DNA of 64,000 nucleotides from contig JACGCN010000028.1 of NCBI GenBank assembly GCA_014905825.1, positions 248,001 to 312,000 on the forward strand, read 5' to 3'. Source of the stretch: Lyophyllum atratum (Eukaryota; Basidiomycota; Agaricomycetes; Agaricales; Lyophyllaceae). This document shows positions 51,740-62,945 of the stretch, piece after piece. The position numbers were made by a program, and so were the translations under genes. The notes under the pieces were generated by a model. The model did no database searches, had not been told where the DNA came from, and worked only from the letters and a program-made list of their open reading frames with translations. Numbering within the stretch: position 1 is the stretch's first letter; every line of letters starts with the position of its first letter.

Positions 51740-54110
51740 AACAGGCATCTTGTGGTGGGGTGTTCTCATCTGCGATTCCAGTAGTACGAGAACGAGTAGC
51801 ACGAGGCCGGTAATGTGGCCGAAATGAATGTAGGATTTCTGAGAAGCTTTCGAGAGGTGCGCGCGGTGCACGACGGGGTCGCTTGGGAGTACCGCCATTT
51901 GTGTCGTCTTGAAGCGCGGTCCGTTTGGTGGAAATCGAGGAGGCACCTTTTGAAGAACCAGGTGTCGAGGATGTAACGTTGGCCATCTGCTGAGAACTAA
52001 GTCCCTTGATATCGCTGCTGTCCAACCTAGCCTGTTCATCAACCTCTACCTCGTCATCTGATTCTATCACTGTCCGCTTCGCTTGTGCCCGCAATGATTC
52101 TTTTCATTCCGAACCAATTGCTCGTGGGCACGACGTGCCCGGAATTTCGCTTGAAGTCGAGAGACTGCATCAAGAAGAGATGCCCCGTGGCGCGGTAGGT
52201 GGACCCAGGAAGGTATGAGCAACTGAATGTCATCTGTAGTCTTGATTGACATAAGCTTGGTTACTATCAAGGTGGCGAGTGGAGTAGGAAAGTGGGCCGC
52301 ACGAGGAGTGCGGCCAGTAAGGTCAGAACCTTTCTCAAGCCTCCTCAATGTGTCATGGAAGGCATCGAAATGCTCGAGAGCTTCCTCACGCATCTTCACT
52401 GTTAACGAGAATTCTCCCTTCCCAGGGCGCTCGGAGGGGCAAGTAGTTGTTGGCGCAGGCGCGGAAATGGGTACACAGAAAGGAGCGAGGACTGGAAGGC
52501 TTGGATCTAACGGTGATGGAGGGAAATTGAGTGTGATATGGCTGCGTGGCAGACACAGGCTACAGGGAACTGTGCGATTTGCTTCGATGCAGTCGAGCGA
52601 TGTCCGTTCAAGAGGCGGGTTTTGATAAATTATGTTACGGCGCACAATGAGGCAGTCCCGTTCAACAAGGAGCCGGGCCTTGGAGTGGTCCATCTGAGAG
52701 ATCTTCGAGGTTTTACTCTTGGTTGGCCTCGATTTTGGTTTGCTGACATTTTCGTCGAGAAGCGGGGGCGGCATCTCAGACGGAAAATGTGCTAGAGGAG
52801 ATTGATAAGTGATGAGAGAAACACCTGTATGAGCAGCCCGAACCTCGCATGTAACGTTCTGCAGACTCGATTGCCTTTGACTGAGCTAAAACAACCCCCC
52901 GCGACAGGGAAACACCATCACGGCCAATACGGCCCTCCTGTTGGACCAGTTGATTCATTGATGAAGGGACACCGAGCTGAATGCTATCGAGGAGGGGTTT
53001 GATATTGAAGCCCTGCGCGAAGGCGATCGTTGCGATGATGACTTGACATCGTGGTTCGTCGCGGATGAGCCGAATGGTTTCTTCATTCTCCTCCGACCAG
53101 CACATGGCGTGATACAGACGCACACGCGTCAGTTTCTCGAGACCGGCTGGGAGAAGGCTCCATAGGTAGACCGCAACGCGCCGACAGAGCTCGATTGTGT
53201 CGCAGTAGATTACCGTCTTTCGACCGGCAGAGAGGTAAGGCAGGAGGTCGGGAAAGGTATCACCGCCAATGGTATGCGTGAGGTGTTCGAGGGCAAAATG
53301 GATGTTTGGACGCTCGTTGGAGCGTTGACGACGGTAGAAGGGGCCGGCAATGAAGCCCATGGTGTCGCAGATTGTGGAGAGAGGCAGGCCCGGCTCGAGT
53401 GTCGCTGAAAGCCCAAAGACAGAGATATGGGGCGGACAGCGGCTCCGCGCAAACTGCCCAATGTTACGGAAGGCTAAACGGAAATCGGCTCCCCATTCGT
53501 ACACTAGGTGGATCTCGTCTACGCAAAGAAACGCGATGTTCTCTCTCCAGACGTCGGCATTCGTAATGTACTCCCACTCCTTGTCCGTGAGATGCTCAGG
53601 GTCAACGCACACCAGCACCCACTTCCCAGACGCGATCTCCTTCCGAATCTGACGACCAGTCTTGCGTGCCTCCGTAAGCTCCTCACTACAATATGCAAGG
53701 GCAGAGACACCGAGTTTCTTGACCTCGAAAACCTGTTAGGATTGAAAACCAATGAGGACAACCATCTGAGTCGGATTGAAGACAACGCACGATATTAGCA
53801 GCCAATCCCTTCGTCGGGGTGGTAACCATACCCATAGGAAGTTTTCGACGAGGCAAGTCCGGATAGTACGATGGCCGCCGCTTTAGCTCCAGCAAACAAC
53901 GAGTGGGACCGCAAATACAGCGGATTTGCCATCTCCGATCGCTGTACTCGCGAGAACGTCTTCACCGTCGAGAATGCGGCTGACGAGATCCATTTGCCAG
54001 TCGTGCAGGCCGTCCGTCCACCCTGGAATGAGGAGCTTGACGATTCGCTGGATAGTGGCCTGTCTGATCTCTGACTGCCATCGGATGCTGCTGGAGGGAA
54101 CCGGCGCCAT
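51740..54110 (-). pseudogene. RecQ-like DEAD/H helicase, frameshifted
   Basis: The superfamily 2 helicase motifs are in order: DWQMDLVSRILDGEDVLAST, Walker A AIGDGKSA, TPTKGLAANIV, the DEIH box in CVDEIHLVYEWG, GLSATL and QQEGRIGRDG (RecQ motif VI). A Cys-containing C-terminal region (CIEANRTVPCSLC) and an acidic/basic tail with KRPRRAPRAP follow. The frame shifts after FAVPLVV (about 53885, in a short T run) and again near 52095. RecQ proteins unwind DNA 3'-5'. Copies of this type are abundant in mushroom genomes, some subtelomeric. It is convergent with the DUF6589-like remnant. Inactivation or assembly indels are both possible. Confidence 0.75.
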
Positions 54111-54119
54111 GTCCTAGAT

Positions 54120-54951
54120 CGATCTGTCAGGTTTGAGGACAGGTATGGCGTTCCAGACGCTGGAGCAAACGACGGTCCCGCTCAGAAGATCGGCAGGAAG
54201 TCCCGGGCCTCGAGAACACTGCAAACTATGAATTGAGCCAAATATTGCAAATAAAGGAAGAACTGACCAAGGACAGTGTTGCGAAAGGTTAGAGACCAGA
54301 GTACTGATGCCTAAGGGCTACTTGAGGGCGAGGAGATGTTTTGAACGTCGCGACCAAGTTGCGGCTTCTTTCCTTGAACGCTTCTCTCTTCAGAGACTCT
54401 CACGACACGCTTCGTTGACTGTTCACGTGCCTATTGACAGCATCCTAAAAAGGATATCTTATGTAATAACCCGACCCTCCTGTGGTTATCGCGCCCCCAT
54501 GCTGATGTCCGAATTCGCACACAAGTACGACTTGCTTGCAGTCGACATCGTTGCATTGCCCCGGAAAGGTAGGATATACATATGTCTACAAGAACTATTT
54601 GACATAGTCTGAAGTTCCAGCCTCGTGGATAGTTAGCTGAAAACGCAGTGAATGGCTTGGCAGAATATAAGAAAACAACAGCCCCAGACCGCTAACGGAA
54701 TTGCGGAAACAGCTTCCTAGGCTATACCGCATAACAAAACAACAAAATTATCCATGTCCATTTCGTGCCGGGGCGAAATGTCTCATGCATAAGATTGATA
54801 CTTGAATTTGTGGGCGTTCACGCACTACACATCTATTCTACAGTCAAGGATATAACCAATTTGATCTGGTGCGCAAGGGAGCTCCGAGCAGCCGCTACCG
54901 CCCACCACAATAGATGCAGCACCTACATCAAGAGAAAGAGCTTGTGGTCTA
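54120..54951. other. intergenic between helicase and recombinase 2
   Basis: No gene is supported. A 101-codon plus-strand frame at 54307 shows no family features. Confidence 0.4.
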
Positions 54952-57644
54952 TCACCGCCTCAACGTGCGCCGCGATCTGGGCGTTCCATTCTTGCTTGCT
55001 CTAGCGACTGCACCGTTCTTTTTGCGTATTTTTGCCACCAAGTCATTGAACGTCAGGTCTTTCGCCTCTGGCCAGGCTGCAAGAAATTGTTGATCAGTAC
55101 CGCCGCACCTACAAATGGTCAGAAGATATTAACAAATATGTCGCTCAAACATACTTTTGATGCTCCTCCGCAATCGTTTTTCTTCTTCCCCATTTCACAG
55201 CGAATGCATCCTTCAGGGAGGTGTCTCCTGTGAACCATTCGGTTCTCCACTGGCTTAAGGAAAGCCCAGTATCATCTGCGACATTCCACTGCAACAGTGC
55301 CTGTTGCCAACCGGAGAGTGCACCTTTCGCGCGACTGAAGTCTCTAATGACAAGGCCGCTTGGGGGTCCGTGTGGGACGGGAGTTCGATGGGAGGTGATC
55401 CTTGGAATCTGGTTAAGGACCCGCTTGTTTGCTACAAGTGGTTGGCTTGAGGGAGTCCCAGAACCCATATTGTTCTGAGTTGGTGGTGTCGTCGCAATGG
55501 CATTCGATGCTGGTGTCATCAATATATGTGAAGAAGCGAGGAACATGCTGGGGTTGCCGTAGTTCGGGGGTATATTCGATGGATGATGAGGGCCGCCATA
55601 CATGGGTGTAGGGGGATAGTAATAGCCCACAGGGGGATAAGCGTAAGGGACAAAGTTTAGAGGATGGCCTCCAGGATTATGATAGGAAAAATTGACGTGC
55701 GGGGGATAAGCGGAAGGGACAAAGTTTAGAGGATGGCCTCCAGGATTATGATAGGAAAAATTGACGTGCGGGGGATAAGCGGAAGGGACGAAGTTTAGAG
55801 GATGGCCTCCAGGATTATGATAGGAAGAATTGACGTGCGGGGGAGTTGCCATTTCATTGGGATTGAAGGCATGAGGGATGGCGGTGGGACCAGGTAGACC
55901 AGATCCAGAAGCCGCTGCATTGGAGTGAACGAAACTAGGAGGCGGTGGATAAATGTTGGGAACCATATGGGCCGCAGAGAATTGGGAGAAACCGGCCTGA
56001 GCTTGCTTCAGCTCAGCGACTAGGGGCTTTAGTTCAGCCAACAAAGGCTGTAATTCAGCCACCACTGCTATGGCTGCATTCCTGCTCATGGGATTTTGTT
56101 CGGGCTCTGGCGGGGGCTCTGGTGGGAGCTCTGGCAGCGCAGAAGGGCACAGCATGTCTGCGTAGCTGTCTTCGTAGCTGCTCAGGCAATCGAATAGATA
56201 CCTCATAAGTGTATCGTGCTAGTTCAGGTTCATTAGTTGAGATTATGGAGGAAGTGGATTGCAAACCCACCGATTCTCCTTTTGCCCAGCCGCCCCACCA
56301 CCGGATGGCTTTAAGCAACCACCGAATCCGTGCGAACATAAAGCGGTACTGGGCACCACCCCGGCGGAAGCAGTGGGTGGAATAATACTTCTCCAAACCA
56401 GCTCCCTCGCAGAATTCATCGATCCGGTTTTGAACCCCCTTCTGGGACATGGGACGGTCGCAGTGAACGGCGCCGTTTGATGAGATGTAAGGGAAGAGAT
56501 AGTCGTCAGGTTCTAGTGGTCGTCCCCGGTGAAGCTCCAGGGCATCCATCCAGTCATCGAGTTGAACGAGCAGGTCGATCTCGGGTACATCGGGTTGACT
56601 ATAGATATTGTAGACGTTGCCTAAAAGAATTGTCAAATTGGAGACTGGTAGATATTTGAAGCACACTCACTTCGAAGAGGCCCATCTTTTGGGTCACCGC
56701 CGCCATTGCCCTTGCGGATCTCTACATGCAGTCTGGTGTACCGATGTCCCTTGTCATTTATACAGCCGCGCTTCACATGTCGAACTCGTAGTTCACCCAG
56801 CTCATGGACCCTGATGCGATGTAAGCAGCGGACCCGCAGATACATCTGAGTTGAAACCCATACCTCAACCAGACGTTGAACGCCACGGAGAACATGGCCC
56901 GCCCTTCAGCGTGCCTCAACATCAGTGCCAACTCCTGGCGATCTTTCGGCAATTGCTCTAATTTCGCAGAGGGAAATTGCCGTTCGGACCACCTGATCAC
57001 CTTTCTCATAGCTTCGATGTCAAACGCTTCTGCATGGCGCCGACGCCCTTCTGCTCTACCCCTCTTGCGAATGGCCTTCACAATCCTCGTGACACAGTCT
57101 GCGCGTGCTGGACACCCTTCGACAGCGCCTGTTGCCTCGTTATATCTGTAGTAAACTGGCCCACCATAGCCTCTACAGACAAAGAAACAAGTCGAGCATC
57201 AGTCTAGCCCTAAGTTCTGTTGCAGAGAAGAATAGTAACTCACAGGCGGCTGAAGTAGTCTGCGAAGGATGCTTGTATCCCTTCGGCAGTACTCCTTCCT
57301 TTGTGCTCAGTGACGCACTTCTGAAGGATATAAAGCTCCAGTGCATGACTGGTTAGCTTGTTCGGCTTCGTGAAGGCTTGCTCGAAGAGATCTGTGTTTA
57401 TTCCGTCCTCGGCATCGCTGTTATCCCGTCGCCGGTCGGCACAGACCGCCTTGATCCACTTACATCCAGCAATTAGATATCGCCTGTAGGTGACCAGTGT
57501 CGACTTCGAATGGCCGAATTTCTCGAGGATAGAATCCCGGGCAGCGAGCAAGGTAGAAAGCGCAGAGGTAGGCCCAGATCCAGACGATCTTGTTTTTTTT
57601 GAGCGCCTGGAGCGAATGAATTTTGCTGACACTGTCGTTACCAT
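54952..57644 (-). CDS. Crypton-like tyrosine recombinase 2, 806 aa
   Basis: Six exons join in phase: 57644-57244, 57172-56864, 56810-56671, 56620-56271, 56218-55155 and 55108-54952. Exons 3 and 6 have exactly the same lengths (140 and 157 nt) as in recombinase 1. Catalytic residues are Arg in LGELRVRH (245/247), HCFR (H366, R369), WWGGW and the presumed nucleophile Y407 in LMRYLFD. An FPYISSNGA block precedes the HxxR as in copy 1. The linker contains coiled ELQPLLAELKPLVAELKQ and a threefold 23-residue repeat. The shared C-terminal module (WFTGD, GGTDQQFL, KNGAVAR, SKNGTP) closes the protein. The frame is intact. It is a distant paralogue, not a recent copy, of the 41.6-kb gene. Confidence 0.82.
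55632..55838 (+). repeat. 69-bp tandem repeat, three copies, in recombinase 2 linker
   Basis: Three near-identical 69-bp units (GGGGATAAGCG.. to ..GACGTGCG) encode three 23-residue copies with HPLNFVPSAYPP and VNFSYHNPGG. The length keeps the reading frame. Confidence 0.92.
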
Positions 57645-58280
57645 GCTGGGAGTTGCCTCTAGTTCTGCTCAGGTTAGCGGGGGCAGGGGGTGGGGAGCAG
57701 AAATGAACCAGAGCATTTTATGCCTTGAAACTGAAACAAGGCGGAGAATCGCGCTGGACGCTGGCGAGAACTGTGCGGAACATGGGCAGGAATCGCGCTG
57801 CTATCGATTAACTTCCTGTGTTTGTTTTGAAATGGTGCGGCCGGGTTCCTAGTTTCAAAAGCTTATTGGCGATCCCCTCGAAACCTATCAAAAGTTAAGA
57901 GAGGCATATCTCGGCGTTTGCTAGTGCATGCCCATATCGTCTTGAAACCAATCCTTTGCCAGCATCCGTCCAGACGGGTGAGATATTTCTTCCGCAGCGC
58001 TATCAAAATATCACAAACGAACCTGACATGCAAAAAGGGCATGTTCGCGAAATTTAAATCAGTGTTCCAGAGTTGACGAGGAGAAGTGGCGCTAGAAGTC
58101 AATGCCAGCGGTTGGGATCGGGTTGGGGCCTGCGTCCACCATGAGATCTTCGACTTAGCTTTGCGATCCCGATGCAGAAATAGGAGAAGCGAATAGAATG
58201 GCTCTAGCTGGAACCGAAAGAAAAAAAATGCGCCCGGAGAAGAGATGTACGTGAGGCGGAGGGATCAGGACAAACTCAGC

Positions 58281-58641
58281 TACCGACCTGCCAGGAACTG
58301 TGGGACGCGTAGAATTCGTCGCTCGCAGGTATTCAAGTACAGGTCAGAACGGCGAAAGTCGTTGCTAAAATAATGAGGGTGTGGAAGGGATCGAGGGCAA
58401 TCGTACCTGGTGGAAGAATGCCGTTGAGCGGCAGCCCTGACAGGGCTGGCTGAGTTCAGCGCGCAACCTGCTGCAGCCGCCCAAACGACGGCAGTTGGCT
58501 ATACTGTGTGCTTTTCTCATGACTCAAGACATCATAAGGCTGGAAGCGAGCTCGGCGCTTTGCATGATTGCGCCGATGAGATGGCTGGAGTCGATGTAAA
58601 GTCTGATTTGCGAATGCGATGCAAATAATACTTTCCAAAGG
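58281..58641 (+). repeat. direct repeat, long copy
   Basis: The copy runs from TACCGACCTGCCAGGAA to CTTTCCAAAG. It matches 58844-59101 with few differences. The long copy has about 103 extra bases after GACAGGGCTGGCTG. Confidence 0.9.
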
Positions 58642-58843
58642 TGATCGCTGTAGTGTTGTGGCGTGCCTGCAGCGGGTCAACGTTCGTGCGCCGAGCTCCG
58701 CGAGCCCTGGCTCAACATCCCGCCACCAAAAGTACGATCCCACTGCCGCCTGGAGCTACCTGCTTCCAAAACCGACCCCTTCCGGAAAGGAGTCTCCGCG
58801 GCGCTCGCAGCTGCTCCTGGTGCTGTCACCTGCCCCGTCGCAC

Positions 58844-59101
58844 TACCGGCCTGCCAGGAATTGTGTGACGCGTAGAATTCGTCGCTCGCAGGTATTCAAG
58901 TACACGTCAGAACGGCGAAAGTCGTTGCTAAAATAATGAGGGTACGGAAGGGATCGAGGGCAATCGTACCTGGTGGAAGAATGCCGTTGAGCGGCAGCCC
59001 TGACAGGGCTGGCTGCGCTTTGCATGATTGCGCCGATGAGATGGCTGGAGTCGATGTAAAGTCTGATTTGCGAATGCGATGCAAATAATATTTTCCAAAG
59101 G
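58844..59101 (+). repeat. direct repeat, short copy with internal deletion
   Basis: Same sequence as 58281-58641 but lacking ~103 internal bases, with the junction in GGCTGGCTGCGCTTTGC. Confidence 0.9.
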
Positions 59102-59113
59102 TTTTTGGGGAGG

Positions 59114-59165
59114 GTTCTAAAAATCCCTGCAGCACATGAGTTCTAAAAATCCCTGCAGCACATGA
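59114..59165 (+). repeat. 26-bp tandem repeat, two copies
   Basis: GTTCTAAAAATCCCTGCAGC plus CACATGA is present twice without gap (59114-59139 and 59140-59165), directly right of the short direct-repeat copy. Confidence 0.92.
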
Positions 59166-60559
59166 TGGGTTGATTCACGTGATGGGCGGGAAGTTGGCAA
59201 GTTGAAGAGGAGGTTCCTGGTTCAGACAAAAATGGGAGACGCGACACGCGACCGGTCATGGGTTCTTCAGGATACGCTCACGATCACATGGGGTCCTGCT
59301 CGTTTACGATTCGGATTAGTGCACAAAAGCGGGGACGCCCGACAAAACCCCCTACTAAAGTAGCGGGTACATTAGACGCGTTTCCGGTGTGAACTATTTT
59401 TTATGCATCCGAAAAGAGGGTACAAGTCCACTGAGCGGCCCCTGCCTTCGAAGACCAGAACTCTTTCAACTCGGAAATGGTGCAATACATCTCGACCCTG
59501 TCTTTCCAGCGCTCATGCCCCTGGCCATCGAAACGCTGCGGTACGCTTCACTGCAGGAGTCTCCAAGAGTATGTTGAGAACATCTTGGTTGTTGGCGGTG
59601 CGGGCCAGATTTCCGGGTTCCTGTACATTCGATGTGAGACACCGGGCGGAGTTCCGTGAATATCTTAGGCCTACCGTCTGTCCGCTGCTGTGGGTATGCC
59701 AACCGAGATGCTAGGAAAGTCCCCACGCCTGGAAGGTTTGTCCCCCATCGAAGGGTCCTTTGTATTGCTAGACTTTCCAAACTGGAGCTTAGCTTGGGCA
59801 TCGGCCATAACAGAGCGCAGCTCTTCATTCACCCCCAACATTCCAGCCGGGCGGTCAATAAACACGGCAAGGACTCGATTAGACTTGTCTAAAAACGCCG
59901 AGGGGCGCCCGGAGGCATGTACAAATACCGTACCTTACCGCCACGGTTATGGGTACTGAGGCAGGACCACGCGCGGCAGCTATATAAACCTGTGCGTCAG
60001 ACATTGGCATGGGGTAAAAAGGTGCAACAAATCCAGTGGATGTACGACCGAGGCGGTAGCAAGATACTATGCGGAAGAAATTATATATCGTACGGGTTCG
60101 TTTCCTGTATGATTAACCCAACGGTTCAGTACACATTGTACAAGGAGACAAACTGTAAACAGGCACGTGAGGGAGGCGCGGCAGGGGGGAGGAGACCTAA
60201 GTATGGTAGCTGGGCAAGATCAGCATCAGCTCGTCGATGTATCAATACCTCGTCGGAACCTTCTTCGACTTCCTCTTCTTTTTCTTCTTTTTCTCCCCGT
60301 CAGCAGTGAAGTCCTGCTCCCGCGCCGTCTGCACCTATGCCCCACCCAGCCCGGGCCCAGGAGAAAGCATAGGCGGCAGGCCAGGCTCTACGAAGACCGC
60401 GATATCTGCGGAGGAAGTTGGAAGCCAACATCCTCTTCGTTAATGGAAGGTCCGGCAGGTCCTCCACGCCTGCGAACGCCAAACATGAAGCCAGGAGCAC
60501 TGTGGTCTGCCAGTCGGCCGGAGGGAGTCAGCTGGCTCTTGCTGCGCGGCTAGTGCTGC

Positions 60560-61800
60560 AAAACGTGGTGCCATGAAGTTCTGGGACTGAGAGCGAGGTT
60601 GATGTCCGGTTGCCGGCGGTAGTCTGGAATCTCTCCTTCAAAAGCCGTCCCGTCAGTACCATCCTCAGCATCCTCCATCGTCGCACCCAAATGAGGGGGG
60701 AAAAAGTTGAAATTGCGTGGCAGACCATCAGCGTTAATAGAGATAGCCTTGCGGTGGTTCGGATCAACAATCTTCAGGTGCTCGTCATCACCGTTCTCTG
60801 CCAGCCAGTCGATGGCATCACGTTTAAACTAGTAGATCGGAAGCGCATGGCAAAGCCAATGCGTCGAGCCTCAAACCCCTCATAGCACCCCTTCCAAATG
60901 TCTTGAGAACCCGCATCGCCTCCCTTCTTTCTTCCACTAGCGGCCTCGCCATCCCTGTCATTGCGCTCTACCACAAAAAAGGGGCGGTTGCAATATAGAC
61001 GGCCTGGACGATGATTGCTTCGTTCATCGCAACGCTCTCCGCATTTGCTAGGCTATTGAGGCGAGAGGGATTTTGGAGGTGGTGTAGCCGGACGACGGTA
61101 TGCGGCGAATTCACGAGACTTTTGCTCCAGGAAGGAGTAGAAAATGCCTGAGATTCTCCCACTGGATATACCTTGGGAAGAGGCGGCCTGCCAAGGGCGA
61201 ATGCAAGAGAATATGATGAATTGGTGATTCCCGGTGGTGGTGGTGTAAGGTAAGCGCTGCTTGGGGCCGTTTGTTGAAACAGGTTCTGGACTGCCAGGAT
61301 CAGGCTTCGAAGGGTCAGCTTGGGGTCGCCGCCTGCGCCAGGCTCTTCTGGCTTGGAGTCTTCTGGCTTAGGGTCGGGAATGGGCGGGTCCGGCTTTGAC
61401 AGGTCATCTGGCTTCGACCGATTATCTGGCTTCGAGGGGTCTGGGTTGGATGGATCAGACTTGGGATCGCCACCTGCATCGGTGTCCTCAGGCTTCGAAG
61501 GATCGGTGGGCGCGTCTGGGTTGGACGGGTCGGGCTTCGAAGGGCCGTCTCGCTTCGATAGGGCTGGGCAGAAGGGACCAGGCTTGAGATCGCCGCCCGC
61601 AGCAGCGTCCTCAGGCTCAGGGTTGGAAGGGTCAGTGTTGAGCGGATCAGGCTTCGAGGGATCAGGTTTCGGGTCCCCAGAAGGACCGGGACGACCAGGA
61701 GCCGGGCAGGACTCGGGGCTAACGTTAGTGAGATCTGGGTTGGGGTTGGCGGGGTCGGCGCCCGGCTTTGGAACGCCTTCTCGGCGCCACCAGGGTGGAC
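60560..61800 (-). pseudogene. decayed gene with Pro/Asp/Ser-Lys low-complexity region
   Basis: On the minus strand an open stretch from about 61800 encodes repeated DPSKPD/DPSNPDP units. A more ordinary sequence follows ([20 protein letters not shown], then [17 protein letters not shown]). Conserved-looking segments continue only after frame changes: [20 protein letters not shown], then DAIDWLAENGDDEHLKIVDP with SINADGLPRNFNFFP, then EDAEDGTDG. At least three frameshifts are needed, two in homopolymers. I do not recognise the family. It is either a remnant or a region of poor sequence. Confidence 0.4.
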
Positions 61801-62516
61801 CGCGAGGTTCGACGTCTTGAGCATCGTGTGCGGATTGGTGGTGGGGCCGCCACCGCAGGAAGGGGATCGCTTAACCTCCTGGCTTTGATTCTCGAAGCGT
61901 TCGTCAAATGGCGACGAGGGTCTCGGCGAACCCGATTTGGATGGGTGGGAGGAGGGGGTGGTGGCTGCACGGGTAGCAGGAGTGTCACGGGCCCCAGGAA
62001 GACTACGAAGAGCACCGGGTTCTTCTGCAGGCAGGCGAGATCGGCGTATTGTTTGTCATTTAGAAACTCTTGCATACACTCGCTTATCGACAATGCGGGC
62101 GCAACCAGTTCGGTGATGGAACGCGGAGCATCAATTGCGGATGATGCACGCGAGAACCTGCTAGGAGGAGACGAAATGAGAAATTGTAAGGATGGTCGAA
62201 TAAAGCATGAAATTACCTCGGAGGAGCACTGAGACCAGAAGCCGCACTGAATAGCGACGTGGCAAGGAGGGGCCGGGGGGGGTGGGGGGTGGGTGGAGCT
62301 CATCGTTAGTCCGAGTGGATTAAACAAGGTCGCCGGCTCTGAAGGCGAAGAAACGATGTCGGCTTGTGGAAAGGCGAACTCTGGGGCAACCTGCCCTGAA
62401 CGGCAGGATAATACGGCACATGGTGTCAAAGCGGCCCAGCTAGTTGTTGTTCGACGCTGAGGTTCTGGCGGAGGTTGAACGTCGAACGCTGAGCGTTTGA
62501 ACGTTGAGAGGCGCAA
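61801..62516. other. probable 5' part of the decayed low-complexity gene
   Basis: A minus-strand open frame (62516-61725) contains a hydrophobic LFVVFLGPVTLLL segment followed by poly-proline. It may be the N-terminal exon of the gene to its left, but no splice join is clear. Confidence 0.3.
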
Positions 62517-62521
62517 CTGGG

Positions 62522-62945
62522 TGTATGCGATTCAAACCAAAACTGGCTTGATAGAGTGAGCGGGTGCCTAAAACTGGGCACGAACTCAAGGTTGCGAAGC
62601 TGAAACTAGCTTGCCACCTGGCTACACTTAAAACTGGGTGCATGCCATCCAAGCCAAAACTGGCATGATAGAGTGAGCGGGTGCCTAAAACTGGGCACGC
62701 ACTCAAGGTTGCGAAGCTGAAACTAGCTTGCCACCTGGCATACACTTAAAACTGGGTGCATGCCATCCAAGCCAAAACTGGCATGATGGAATGAGCGGGT
62801 GCCTAAAACTGGGCACGCACTCAAGGTTGCGAAGCTGAAACTAGCTTGCCACCTGGCATACACTTAAAACTGGGTGCATGCCATCCAAGCCAAAACTGGC
62901 ATGATAGAGTGAATGGGTGCCTAAAACTGGGCACGCACTCAAGGC
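62522..62945 (+). repeat. 118-bp tandem repeat, about 3.5 copies
   Basis: Units start at 62522, 62639, 62757 and 62875 (the last partial, ending near 62945). Each contains CCAAAACTGGC, GCCTAAAACTGGGCAC and TTAAAACTGGGTGCATGCC, so AAAACTGG recurs three times per unit. Units 2 and 3 differ at only a few positions. Confidence 0.95.

Larger units (their letters stand above)
57645..60527. other. gene-poor region with direct repeats
   Basis: It holds the 361/258-bp direct repeat (58281-59101) and a 26-bp tandem repeat (59114-59165). Short coding-like scraps such as LVVGGAGQISGF (about 59585) and MLGKSPRLEGLSPIEGSFVL (about 59705) are in different frames and could be remnants of lost genes. A TATATAA lies near 59980. 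No gene can be assembled. Confidence 0.45.

Noticed and set aside
51204..51740. Further extension of the helicase tail on the minus strand
   Set aside because: The frame continues, but it is Ser/Pro low complexity antisense to the Asp/Gly-rich DUF6589-like tail. The true 3' end cannot be placed.
59585..59640. Nucleotide-sugar epimerase fragment (LVVGGAGQISGF)
   Set aside because: It is only about 20 residues with no continuation in any frame, too little to call a gene.
61320..61820. Plus-strand Gly/Ser-rich repeat protein ([12 protein letters not shown])
   Set aside because: It is the antisense shadow of the minus-strand DPSKPD low-complexity frame. It has no start context or splice sites.
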